Of a stretch of 32,421 bases of DNA, positions 6,171 through 13,444 are shown piece by piece. The position numbers and the translations under genes are program-made. Source of the DNA: a virus. The stretch spans positions 1 through 32,421 of the IMG/VR virus record IMGVR_UViG_3300017989_000298; one strand, written 5' to 3'. Within the stretch, counting starts at the first letter, position 1; every line of letters starts with the position of its first letter. The notes beneath the pieces were generated by a model. That model searched no databases and was not told where the DNA came from. It was given only the letters and a program-made list of their open reading frames with translations.

Positions 6171-7605
6171 GCTCCCTCCGTTCAAGTATCAGAAGCGGGC
6201 GCTGCGTCGGTTACTCCGGCGCACGCGCACTGCTCTGTTGCTCGAACCTGGGCTGGGGAAGACGAAGATCGCGGTCGACTACTGCGGCTGCCGTGAACTC
6301 AAGTGGAGCAGGCCGATTCGCGTAGTTGTGGTCTGCCCCCTGAGCGTCGCGGGCGTCTGGGAAAACGAATGGGCTGCTAATTGCCCTTATGAGTACGACC
6401 TGGTGAAGCTCACCTCAGGGTCATTCCAAACGCGTTTGAACGCCCTCTTAGAGCTTCACAGGAGCAAGACTCGGCGAACGAAGATCGCGGTTATCAACTA
6501 TGACATGCTGTTGAAGATGCGCGAAGCCATTGGCCGGTTCGCTCCCGACATCCTCATCTTCGACGAGTGCCATCTCATCAAGACCCCGAACGCGAAGCGA
6601 ACCAAGGCAGCGTACGCACTCGGTCGCAATGTACCCGAGGTGCTGATGCTGACGGGAACTCTGATCACGAAGAATCCGCTCGACGTGTTCAGCCAGATGC
6701 GGATGGTGGCGCCGGAGGAGACCGGTACTCGGTTCTCCGATTTCAAGGACTACTACGTGGTGTGGGGCGGGTTCCAGGGTCGGCAGCCCATTGGCTGGCG
6801 GCACATGGACGAGCTCAGTGCAATCATCAAGCGCCACTCGGTCATCATGTCGCGGGCGGAGGTTCTTCCCGACTTGCCGCCACAGAGATTCCAGGTTGTG
6901 CCGGTGGAGGCGACAGGCAACACGAAACGCATGTACGACAAGATGGTGGACGAACTGTTGATCGAACTGGACTCTGGCGAGATCGTGACTGCCGCCAACG
7001 TCCTTGCTCGATCCCTCCGCCTCTGTCAGATCACAAGCGGATTCGCGAAGACCGAGGGCGACGAGCTCAGAACGCTTGGCGACGAGAAGATGAGAGCGAT
7101 GCGTGAGCTCCTGTACGAGTGGATCGTCGAATCAGACCAGAAGGTCGTAATCTTCTGCCGCTTCATCTGGGAGATCGAGCGCCTGATCGAGATGTGCATG
7201 GAAGAGTTCGACACGACGCCGTCGGTCATGATGGGCTCGATTCCATCCGACCAGCGGCAGGAGGAGATCGACCTGTTCCAGAAGGGAGACCGCAAGGTCT
7301 TCATCGCTCAGTATCAAGCAGGCTCCTTGGGGATCACACTGACCGCCGCGTCGGTGGCGATCTTCACTTCGATGACATACAACTACGGCGACTTCAAGCA
7401 GGCCCAGGACCGGCTCCACCGAGTGGGTCAGAAGAACCCGGTGCTCTACCAGTACCTGCTGATGAGGGGCACAATCGACTACGGGATCTACAGCATGTTG
7501 AAGGACAAGAAGGCCATAGCGGAGGTGATGTGCGGACGTGGAGACAAGGTGGACAGAGCTCGGGTCAAGAGGTTCCTTGTCGGGGATGAGACAGAGCTCG
7601 AGTAG
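6148..7605 (+). CDS. SNF2-family SF2 DNA-dependent ATPase, 485 aa
   Basis: A complete two-lobe SNF2/RAD54-type motor that translocates on double-stranded DNA or remodels protein-DNA complexes. Motifs in order: Walker A GLGKTK (35-40), DECH (139-142), LTGTL (168-172), then the C-lobe with QAGSLGITLTAAS (390-402) and motif VI QAQDRLHRVGQ (418-428), diagnostic for SNF2. Start ATG 6148 has GAGGAGGTG eight bases ahead; the frame is open further left but only inside the previous gene. Phages often carry such ATPases; a histone-fold protein in the same window makes a remodelling role worth asking about, though replication or recombination roles are equally plausible. Confidence 0.88.
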   Translation: MGRKYFSKLPPFKYQKRALRRLLRRTRTALLLEPGLGKTKIAVDYCGCRELKWSRPIRVVVVCPLSVAGVWENEWAANCPYEYDLVKLTSGSFQTRLNALLELHRSKTRRTKIAVINYDMLLKMREAIGRFAPDILIFDECHLIKTPNAKRTKAAYALGRNVPEVLMLTGTLITKNPLDVFSQMRMVAPEETGTRFSDFKDYYVVWGGFQGRQPIGWRHMDELSAIIKRHSVIMSRAEVLPDLPPQRFQVVPVEATGNTKRMYDKMVDELLIELDSGEIVTAANVLARSLRLCQITSGFAKTEGDELRTLGDEKMRAMRELLYEWIVESDQKVVIFCRFIWEIERLIEMCMEEFDTTPSVMMGSIPSDQRQEEIDLFQKGDRKVFIAQYQAGSLGITLTAASVAIFTSMTYNYGDFKQAQDRLHRVGQKNPVLYQYLLMRGTIDYGIYSMLKDKKAIAEVMCGRGDKVDRARVKRFLVGDETELE

Positions 7606-7607
7606 GG

Positions 7608-7613
7608 TAGAAT
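7608..7613 (+). promoter_or_regulatory. Promoter-like -10 box (TAGAAT)
   Basis: The gap between the SNF2 stop and the SEC-C gene contains GGTAGAATCA, identical over ten bases to the candidate at 3686. The TGn element is lost here (GGG before TAGAAT) and no good -35 is visible. It could start transcription of the nucleotide-metabolism genes. Support is mainly the recurrence. Confidence 0.3.
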
Positions 7614-7632
7614 CATTTCGAAGGAGGGCAAC

Positions 7633-7803
7633 ATGGCCGGACCCATCCGACAGATAGCTTTCAGCAAAGGACTCAAGGCTCGTGGAGGCAAGCTCCCAGG
7701 CCGGAACGAACCCTGCCCGTGTGGATCGGGGAAGAAGTTCAAGAAGTGCTGCCTCCAGGACGAGCACTTGATCAATCGCTTCAACAAGATCCCAAGGGGG
7801 TAG
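7633..7803 (+). CDS. SEC-C zinc-binding mini-protein, 56 aa
   Basis: A 56-residue protein with an exact SEC-C motif, [13 protein letters not shown] at 28-40. Its four cysteines (28, 30, 39, 40) bind zinc as at the C-terminus of SecA. The N-terminus is basic and the C-terminal 16 residues are a short helix. Start ATG 7633 follows AAGGAGGG. SEC-C motifs occur alone or attached to nucleases, SecA and unknown proteins; here it is nearly alone. It may be an adapter that lends a zinc knuckle to a partner. It ends one base before the kinase start (TAGAATG). Confidence 0.75.
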   Translation: MAGPIRQIAFSKGLKARGGKLPGRNEPCPCGSGKKFKKCCLQDEHLINRFNKIPRG

Positions 7804-7804
7804 A

Positions 7805-8374
7805 ATGGCAGCAATCATTGTCACTGGAATCGACAACACGGGCAAGTCAACGCTAGCGCGTCAAATCATGTCGCGCTTCATGTGCTCGTGCTACTACACT
7901 CACTCGATCGGGCCTTGCGATTCTCGGAAGCTTCGGGCCTGGAACATCAAACACATGATCGGGAGCGACGACGCCGTTGGAGTAGCGGTCATGGATCGGT
8001 TCTATCTCGCGGAGTTGGCCTACGGGCCTGTAGTGCGGGGGACGAACAGCTTCAGTCAAGTTGACATCAGGTTGCTGGATCGAGCGGCAGCGGCGGGACC
8101 GGTCTTCGTGGTCCTGGCCCACAGGCCGATGGAGAGGATCATGGAGACATACGCCGAGCGGGAGCAGATGGTTCCGCCGGCGAAGGCGCAGGAGACGCTG
8201 ATGCTAGTACGCCGGCGGTACCGCACTCTAGTAATGGACCGCGCACGTACGAAGACTTTCAGCGAGGTTGCGGTGTACGACTGGGCACGGAACGACGTGG
8301 AGGAACTACTGGATCGGATCCAGAGCTGGGGCAAACGCAGGCTGGGCCGGAACCTAGAGACAGGAGGACGATAG
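7805..8374 (+). CDS. Thymidylate-kinase-like dNMP kinase, 189 aa
   Basis: A P-loop kinase with GIDNTGKSTLA at about 8-18 as Walker A. A DRFYLAELAYG segment at about 64-74 fits the DR(x)-substrate motif of thymidylate kinases, and a later arginine-rich LID-like region (VRRRYRTLVMDRAR) is present. It is likely to phosphorylate dTMP or a related nucleotide made by the ThyA-family enzyme downstream. Start ATG 7805 follows a GGGGG site one base past the previous stop. It is somewhat shorter than cellular Tmk (about 210 aa). The substrate cannot be read from sequence; a modified dUMP is possible. Confidence 0.7.
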   Translation: MAAIIVTGIDNTGKSTLARQIMSRFMCSCYYTHSIGPCDSRKLRAWNIKHMIGSDDAVGVAVMDRFYLAELAYGPVVRGTNSFSQVDIRLLDRAAAAGPVFVVLAHRPMERIMETYAEREQMVPPAKAQETLMLVRRRYRTLVMDRARTKTFSEVAVYDWARNDVEELLDRIQSWGKRRLGRNLETGGR

Positions 8375-8375
8375 C

Positions 8376-9101
8376 GTGAACATTCACGACTACAAAGAAC
8401 CCGTAGTGCAGGACGGCGACGACCGCTTGGAAATGATCTTCGCCCGGCAAAGAGAACTCATTCGCAAGTACATCCCGATCGAGGTGGGCACTGGACTTCG
8501 CCAGTCCGAGAACTGTCCGGTCGACTTGGATGTGCCGGCGGATCAGCTCCAGTTGAAGGATGAAGCCTGGCGCGTGTCGGAAGAACTCGGTGAGGCGTTT
8601 GATGCTCGGTACGCACTCGGCCACAGCAAGGACCACGTGTGGGAGGAGTTCGCCGACAGCGTTCACTTCTTCATCGAGCTCTGTATCCTGTCCGGTGTGG
8701 ACACGGGAGCGAAGCTTCTCGAGTTGATGCGCCAGAACCTGGACTACCGCTGGGAAGAGGTGGCGGGCGACGACCTGCTCACCGAGTGGTGGCTGGTTGC
8801 AGACGCGTTCCGAACCGAGGAGACGAAGGAGACGGCGAATTGCTCTCCGCGAGTTCAGTTCGCTCAGATGATGGGTTGCTTCACGTGGAAGCTCGGCGTG
8901 CTCATGAACAACCTGAAGTGCAAGCCGTGGAAGCAGACTCCGATCCTGACCGACAAACCCCAGTACCTGCGGGACCTTGCGGATGCAGCAGTTGCGTTCC
9001 TCGCGGTGGGCCTGGCGTTCGGGATGCAGTCGGATGACATCTTCAGCTACTACTTCCGCAAGAGCGAAGTGAACAAGTTCCGACAGGAGACGAACTACTA
9101 G
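8376..9101 (+). CDS. Dimeric all-alpha dUTPase (MazG-fold NTP pyrophosphohydrolase), 241 aa
   Basis: Hydrolyses dUTP (perhaps also dCTP) to the monophosphate. The metal-binding pattern of all-alpha NTP pyrophosphatases is present as EELGE (69-73) followed by EEFAD (90-94). The C-terminus reads YFRKSEVNKFRQETNY, close to the family's K-x3-N-x2-RQ-x3-Y ending. Start is GTG 8376 with AGGAGG nine bases ahead, one base after the previous stop. It supplies dUMP to the ThyA enzyme and, with the glycosylase domain of the polymerase, keeps uracil out of DNA. Confidence 0.82.
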   Translation: MNIHDYKEPVVQDGDDRLEMIFARQRELIRKYIPIEVGTGLRQSENCPVDLDVPADQLQLKDEAWRVSEELGEAFDARYALGHSKDHVWEEFADSVHFFIELCILSGVDTGAKLLELMRQNLDYRWEEVAGDDLLTEWWLVADAFRTEETKETANCSPRVQFAQMMGCFTWKLGVLMNNLKCKPWKQTPILTDKPQYLRDLADAAVAFLAVGLAFGMQSDDIFSYYFRKSEVNKFRQETNY

Positions 9102-9102
9102 G

Positions 9103-9939
9103 ATGCTGAACATTCACGCACAGACTCTGCGCGAACTCTGGATGCAGACCAACATGGCTCTGTTCTGGAACACTGACAACTGTCATGACTACGCGCAAGG
9201 AGCGAGGCACTCCTCATTCCACAACGTGTTCACGGTCGAGTCTGCTGAGTGTGATCTTGATATCGGGCAGGATGCGGGTTACGTTGGCTTCCGCTTCAAC
9301 AAGCTGATGACCGACTACCTCGTGCCGGATCAGGTGAGAACTTGGCTGGATGAGATCGAACGCGATGCTCAGAAGAGTTGGCCTTCGTTCGGGTACTCAC
9401 TCCCGACGGTCGACAACAAGGGCCATCGCGGCGGGGCGTGCTTCATGGGATTCATCTTCAAGTTCGTTGGCGAGGTCCCACACCTCACATTCATCTCTAG
9501 GATGTTAGGAGCGCAGCGCGTGATGGTGCTCGATTGCTGCCTCCTCCATATCCTTTGCAAGGAGATCGGAGAGCGGATCGGATTCGACCCTAGCGATTTC
9601 CGTATACAGTGGTATGCAGACTCCGTGGGTATCAGCGCAACGTTCTTCCCCGTATTCCTAGAGCAGATGGGGCTTTGGGACATCTTCGAAGAAGAAGAGG
9701 CACCGCCGGACCACTGGGACATCTTCGAGTACTGGCGAGAGCGGTACGTGAAAGATCTCTCCAGTGTGAAGTTCAAACGGCTCCGCAGACATTACGAGAT
9801 GTGGCAGCGGATCCTGAACGACAAACGGCGATCGACACCGATTACAGAGCTATCGCTCGCTCCGCTCTTCGACGAGAAGAGGCAGCGGCGTAGACTAAGA
9901 TCGAAGCAAAAGAAGGAGGCAGCAAATGCGGATCTATGA
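9103..9939 (+). CDS. Possible diverged thymidylate-synthase-fold protein, 278 aa
   Basis: Not clearly recognised. Residues about 150-215 (VPHLTFISRMLGAQRVMVL, then DPSDFRIQWYADSVGIS) follow the same order of hydrophobic and polar segments as the ThyA catalytic core, including a position next to the conserved proline. The catalytic cysteine and the RSxD motif are not in place. It therefore looks like a ThyA-fold paralogue that lost chemistry, or an unrelated protein with a similar pattern. The C-terminus is basic (RQRRRLRSKQKKEAA). ATG 9103 follows the previous TAG by one base. It overlaps the ThyA gene by 14 bases, hinting at a shared pathway or complex. Confidence 0.5.
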   Translation: MLNIHAQTLRELWMQTNMALFWNTDNCHDYAQGARHSSFHNVFTVESAECDLDIGQDAGYVGFRFNKLMTDYLVPDQVRTWLDEIERDAQKSWPSFGYSLPTVDNKGHRGGACFMGFIFKFVGEVPHLTFISRMLGAQRVMVLDCCLLHILCKEIGERIGFDPSDFRIQWYADSVGISATFFPVFLEQMGLWDIFEEEEAPPDHWDIFEYWRERYVKDLSSVKFKRLRRHYEMWQRILNDKRRSTPITELSLAPLFDEKRQRRRLRSKQKKEAANADL

Positions 9940-10624
9940 GGGCTTCGGAGAAGCAGTATCGGACACCAAGCGAGATCTTGGTGAGATGGGAACTCGGGTA
10001 CAATCAGCGTCCGTTCAGGACATCATGGTTGCCGGGAACCCCGAGCTTGAAGCGCAGTACCTGATGCGTGAGCTCATGTGGTACGGGTACACGGTGACCA
10101 AGCCGGCGGATACCATCCACGAGCTCAACCCCGTACAACCCTGGGCAGACGCGGAGATTGCCGAGCGCCTCTCGGAACAACCACTCAATCCGGGCGAGGC
10201 GTGGAAACATCGCGAAGAGTACTGGCAACAGTTCATTCACGACGGGGAGTTCGCTTACGCGTACCCCGAGCGGATGGCCGGGCAGATCACCCGAATCATC
10301 GAAGAGATCAAGGTGCGGCCCACTTCCCGTCAGCTCTGGATCCCAATCTGGGACCGCCAGATCGACGGCGAACGGATCGGCACCGCGGGCGGGAATCGTG
10401 TTCCGTGTAGCCTCGGCTATCACTTCATGATGCGCCTCGGCAAGCTGAACATGATCTACGTGATGCGCAGCTGCGACTTCGCCACGCACTTCCAGAACGA
10501 CGCTTGGCTCGCAACCAAGCTGCTCTGTCACGTCGCCGAACAGACCGGATTTGAAGTCGGGGCGTTCTCGCACTTCATGTTCTCACTGCACGTGTTCCAG
10601 AAAGATGTGGCTGATGTCTTCTAA
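9926..10624 (+). CDS. ThyA-family thymidylate synthase (or dNMP hydroxymethylase), 232 aa
   Basis: Methylates (or hydroxymethylates) a deoxypyrimidine monophosphate using methylene-tetrahydrofolate. The nucleophile is C161 in RVPCSLGYHF. MRSCDFATHFQND at 180-192 holds the phosphate-binding R181/S182 and D184. SLHVF at 220-224 carries the late histidine. It is shorter than E. coli ThyA (264 aa), as in phage forms. Start ATG 9926 has AAGGAGG. Aligned without gaps, the base-selecting Asn177 of E. coli ThyA falls on D192, not N191; an Asp there is typical of dCMP hydroxymethylases, so the exact substrate is open. Its dUTPase, kinase and deaminase neighbours favour dUMP. Confidence 0.85.
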   Translation: MRIYEGFGEAVSDTKRDLGEMGTRVQSASVQDIMVAGNPELEAQYLMRELMWYGYTVTKPADTIHELNPVQPWADAEIAERLSEQPLNPGEAWKHREEYWQQFIHDGEFAYAYPERMAGQITRIIEEIKVRPTSRQLWIPIWDRQIDGERIGTAGGNRVPCSLGYHFMMRLGKLNMIYVMRSCDFATHFQNDAWLATKLLCHVAEQTGFEVGAFSHFMFSLHVFQKDVADVF

Positions 10625-11081
10625 CGGTCGCATCTCGCGAACTAAGATGTACCTGGATATCGCCGCCACAGTTGCCCTTCGGGGTAGCTGTGAGCGGTTA
10701 TCCGTTGGAGCCGTCCTGGTGAAGGACAAGCACATGGTTTCTTCAGGCTACAACGGGTCTCCGTCCGGGATGCCCCATTGCTTGGATGTTGGATGCCATG
10801 AAGTTGATGGCCACTGCATCCGCACGGTCCACGCGGAAACGAACGCGATCGCACATGCTGCTCGCCATGGCATCGCAACCGAGGGGGCCACGATCTACGT
10901 CACGCACTTCCCTTGCTGGAACTGCGCGAAGATTCTCATGGCTGCGGGCATCAAGAAGCTGGTCTATCGTTACGAGTACAATGGCCCACTCGTACAACAT
11001 ACGGAGTCTGTCCTTCGGCAGGTAGGAGTTGTGGTACTGGATGAGCGACAAGCCCAAGAAGAAGAAGAAGTGGAGGCATAA
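10614..11081 (+). CDS. dCMP deaminase, 155 aa
   Basis: Converts dCMP to dUMP for the ThyA enzyme. The zinc site of the cytidine-deaminase superfamily is present as HAE at 73-75 (catalytic glutamate E75) and PCWNC at 100-104. Additional Cys/His residues at about 56-62 could bind a second zinc or structure the loop, as in T4 dCMP deaminase. The chosen ATG at 10614 overlaps the thymidylate-synthase stop by 11 bases, so the pair is coupled; the longer open frame begins inside the previous gene. No strong Shine-Dalgarno is seen. The C-terminus has an acidic EEEEVEA end overlapping the polymerase gene. Confidence 0.9.
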   Translation: MSSNGRISRTKMYLDIAATVALRGSCERLSVGAVLVKDKHMVSSGYNGSPSGMPHCLDVGCHEVDGHCIRTVHAETNAIAHAARHGIATEGATIYVTHFPCWNCAKILMAAGIKKLVYRYEYNGPLVQHTESVLRQVGVVVLDERQAQEEEEVEA

Positions 11082-13434
11082 GAACTGCACCGCCTGCTCA
11101 CTCTGGGAAACGGCGGAGACGGTCTGCCTCATGGGCAAGGGCCCCAAGCCCGCCCGAGCAATGATCGTAGGCGAAGCTCCCGGCAAGCGAGAGGATGAGA
11201 TCAACCGGCCCTTCTCCGGGCGAGCCGGCGAACTTCTCGATCGAGCGCTCGAGCTTGCCGAGCTGGATCGGGATGAAATCTACATCACCAACGTTGTTCA
11301 CTGTCGACCGCCGGCGAACCGCACTCCAGACAAGGACGAGCGAAACATCTGTCGAGACCTGCATCTCGCACGAGAGATCAAACGAGTGAAGCCCGAGTTC
11401 ATTCTTGCTCTCGGCAACACAGCCTACAAGGCACTACTCAATCCGCGCGGCGGGATCATGAAGAACCGGGGAGTGGAGACCCACAGCGAGGAATGGGGTT
11501 GCACGATCCTCCCGACCGTCCATCCCGCGCTGATCCTTCGTGATCCCCGTCACGCGGATGATTTCATGCGAGATGTAGTTCGCTTCGCCAAGCTCCTGAA
11601 CGGCGACATCGACAAGAACGAGCTGGAGAACTTGGAAGTCCGCATCGTGCGGGACATCGATGAAGCGATCGAATGGTGCGACTACTTTGAACACAGTGAC
11701 CACAGAGGTCAACCGATCGCGTACGATGTCGAGACGACAGGACTTGATCCATACGACCCAGAGGGCCGAATTCTATCAATCGGCCTAGCGTGCATGGATT
11801 CAATCGTTGTCTTCCCCCTTGAGACGAAGCGTGGACTTGCTCCAGAGATCTACCCCAGGCTCAACCTGCTGTTAGGAGGAGGGAAGTTGAAGCCGGTCGC
11901 GCACAACGCGAAGTTCGACGACAAGTGGCTTCTCACTCGCAGAGTTCACTGCCGACCGGTCTTCGACACGATGTTGGCCGCGCACCTCCTGGACGAGAAC
12001 CGCAGAGTGGGCCTGAAGCAACTGGCTCGCCGCCTGTGCGACGCTCCGAACTGGGATGCGGGAATCAACTTCAAGCAAGGAACTCCGAAGCTGTCGAAGC
12101 TCTTACCCTACAACGGGTATGACGCGTACTACACGCTTCGCCTCTACGCGATCCTCCGAACCGAGATGGTTCAGGACAAGAAACTGGCGAGGGCGTTCCA
12201 ACAACTCCTGATGCCTGCCTGCCGAGTCTTCCGCTACATCGAGAATCGCGGAGTCTGGGTCGACCCTGACAAGCTCACTGCGGCCCGTGCCTCTGTGGAA
12301 GGTGAGATCGCGATGGTGGAGGAACGGCTGAGTGAGTACGGGGAAGAAGTGAACTGGAACTCACCCCAGCAGGTCGCGAGGATCCTGTTCGACGAACTGC
12401 AACTACCGCTAGCCTCGTTCACTAAGTCCGGAGCCCCGAGCACATCGGAAGCGGTTCTGATAGCGCTCAAGGACGAACATCCAATTGTCGAGGATATCCT
12501 GGAGTTCCGCAAGTGGCGCAAGTACCGAACGACGTACCTGACGCCCTGGTCGGAACAGGTAGATGCAAACTCTAGGCTCCATCCGAGATTCAAGCTTCAC
12601 GGCACGGTTACAGGCCGACTGTCCGCTGAGAAGCCCAATCTCCAGCAAGTGCCGCGCGACCCATTCATCCGCGGATTGATCGGCGCGCCCCCGGGCTGGT
12701 CGTTCATTCAGGCGGACTTCTCGCAGGTTGAATTGCGCGTCGCTGCTGCACTTGCCCAGGAGCCGACTATGATGGAAGCGTTCAGGAACGAGGAGGACTT
12801 GCATACGCTAACAGCAATGAACATTACGGGGAAACCAGCAGAGAAGATCACGAAGCAAGAGCGGAAGAAAGCCAAAGCTGTGAACTTCGGTTTCCTGTAC
12901 GGGATGGGAGCTGCGAAGTACGTGGAGTACGCGAAGACCTCGTATGGCCTGGACGTCACCCTTCCGGAGGCAGAAGCAATCCGACAACGATTCTTCGATG
13001 CCTACCCTCGGCTCCTCGATTGGCACGAGGAACAACGCGAGGAAGTCAGGGAGCACGGGCAGATCCGAACTCTGTTCGGTAGGATCCGCCACCTGCCGGA
13101 GATCTTCTCACATGATTACAAGCAACAAGGTGCGGCAGAGCGGCAAGCGATCAACACGCCTGTTCAGAGCGTGGCGAGTGATCTGACCTTGTGGGCTCTG
13201 ATCCGATTGGCCAGCGCGTATCGCCCTCGCTCACAGAGTGAAGAGTTCCGACTCGTGGGCAGCGTGCATGACGCGATCCTCTGCGAGGTTCGCTCGACCG
13301 AGATTGACTGGTGGGTCGACCTGATCAAGGAGACGATGGAGAATCTGCCGACTGAGGAAGTCTTCGGCTTCGACCTCGGCATCCCAATCAAGGTTGACAT
13401 CGACGTGTCCCAACACTGGGGCCTGGACGACTAA
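11041..13434 (+). CDS. Family-4 uracil-DNA glycosylase fused to DNA polymerase I, 797 aa
   Basis: One protein with three modules. Residues 14-185: Fe-S family-4 uracil-DNA glycosylase, with cysteines 16, 19, 88 and 104 spaced as in thermophile UDGs, GEAPG at 44-48 and HPALILR at 161-167. Residues about 224-375: 3'-5' exonuclease, with YDVETT (D229, E231), HNAKFDD and YNGYD at 357-361. Residues about 390-797: family-A polymerase, with motif A ADFSQVELR (D559), motif B from R608 through K612 and F616 to Y620, and motif C HDA at 743-745 where HDE is usual. F616 matches E. coli Phe762. The start is ATG 11041 inside the deaminase gene, with GGAG about 14 bases ahead; a GTG lies 12 bases upstream. 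It should remove uracil and copy DNA. Confidence 0.92.
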   Translation: MSDKPKKKKKWRHKNCTACSLWETAETVCLMGKGPKPARAMIVGEAPGKREDEINRPFSGRAGELLDRALELAELDRDEIYITNVVHCRPPANRTPDKDERNICRDLHLAREIKRVKPEFILALGNTAYKALLNPRGGIMKNRGVETHSEEWGCTILPTVHPALILRDPRHADDFMRDVVRFAKLLNGDIDKNELENLEVRIVRDIDEAIEWCDYFEHSDHRGQPIAYDVETTGLDPYDPEGRILSIGLACMDSIVVFPLETKRGLAPEIYPRLNLLLGGGKLKPVAHNAKFDDKWLLTRRVHCRPVFDTMLAAHLLDENRRVGLKQLARRLCDAPNWDAGINFKQGTPKLSKLLPYNGYDAYYTLRLYAILRTEMVQDKKLARAFQQLLMPACRVFRYIENRGVWVDPDKLTAARASVEGEIAMVEERLSEYGEEVNWNSPQQVARILFDELQLPLASFTKSGAPSTSEAVLIALKDEHPIVEDILEFRKWRKYRTTYLTPWSEQVDANSRLHPRFKLHGTVTGRLSAEKPNLQQVPRDPFIRGLIGAPPGWSFIQADFSQVELRVAAALAQEPTMMEAFRNEEDLHTLTAMNITGKPAEKITKQERKKAKAVNFGFLYGMGAAKYVEYAKTSYGLDVTLPEAEAIRQRFFDAYPRLLDWHEEQREEVREHGQIRTLFGRIRHLPEIFSHDYKQQGAAERQAINTPVQSVASDLTLWALIRLASAYRPRSQSEEFRLVGSVHDAILCEVRSTEIDWWVDLIKETMENLPTEEVFGFDLGIPIKVDIDVSQHWGLDD

Positions 13435-13444
13435 GGAGGGCGAT

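Noticed and set aside
11041-11610. UdgX-type crosslinking glycosylase
   Set aside because: The N-terminal domain lacks the KRRIH insertion that marks UdgX. The motifs and cysteine spacing fit ordinary family 4.
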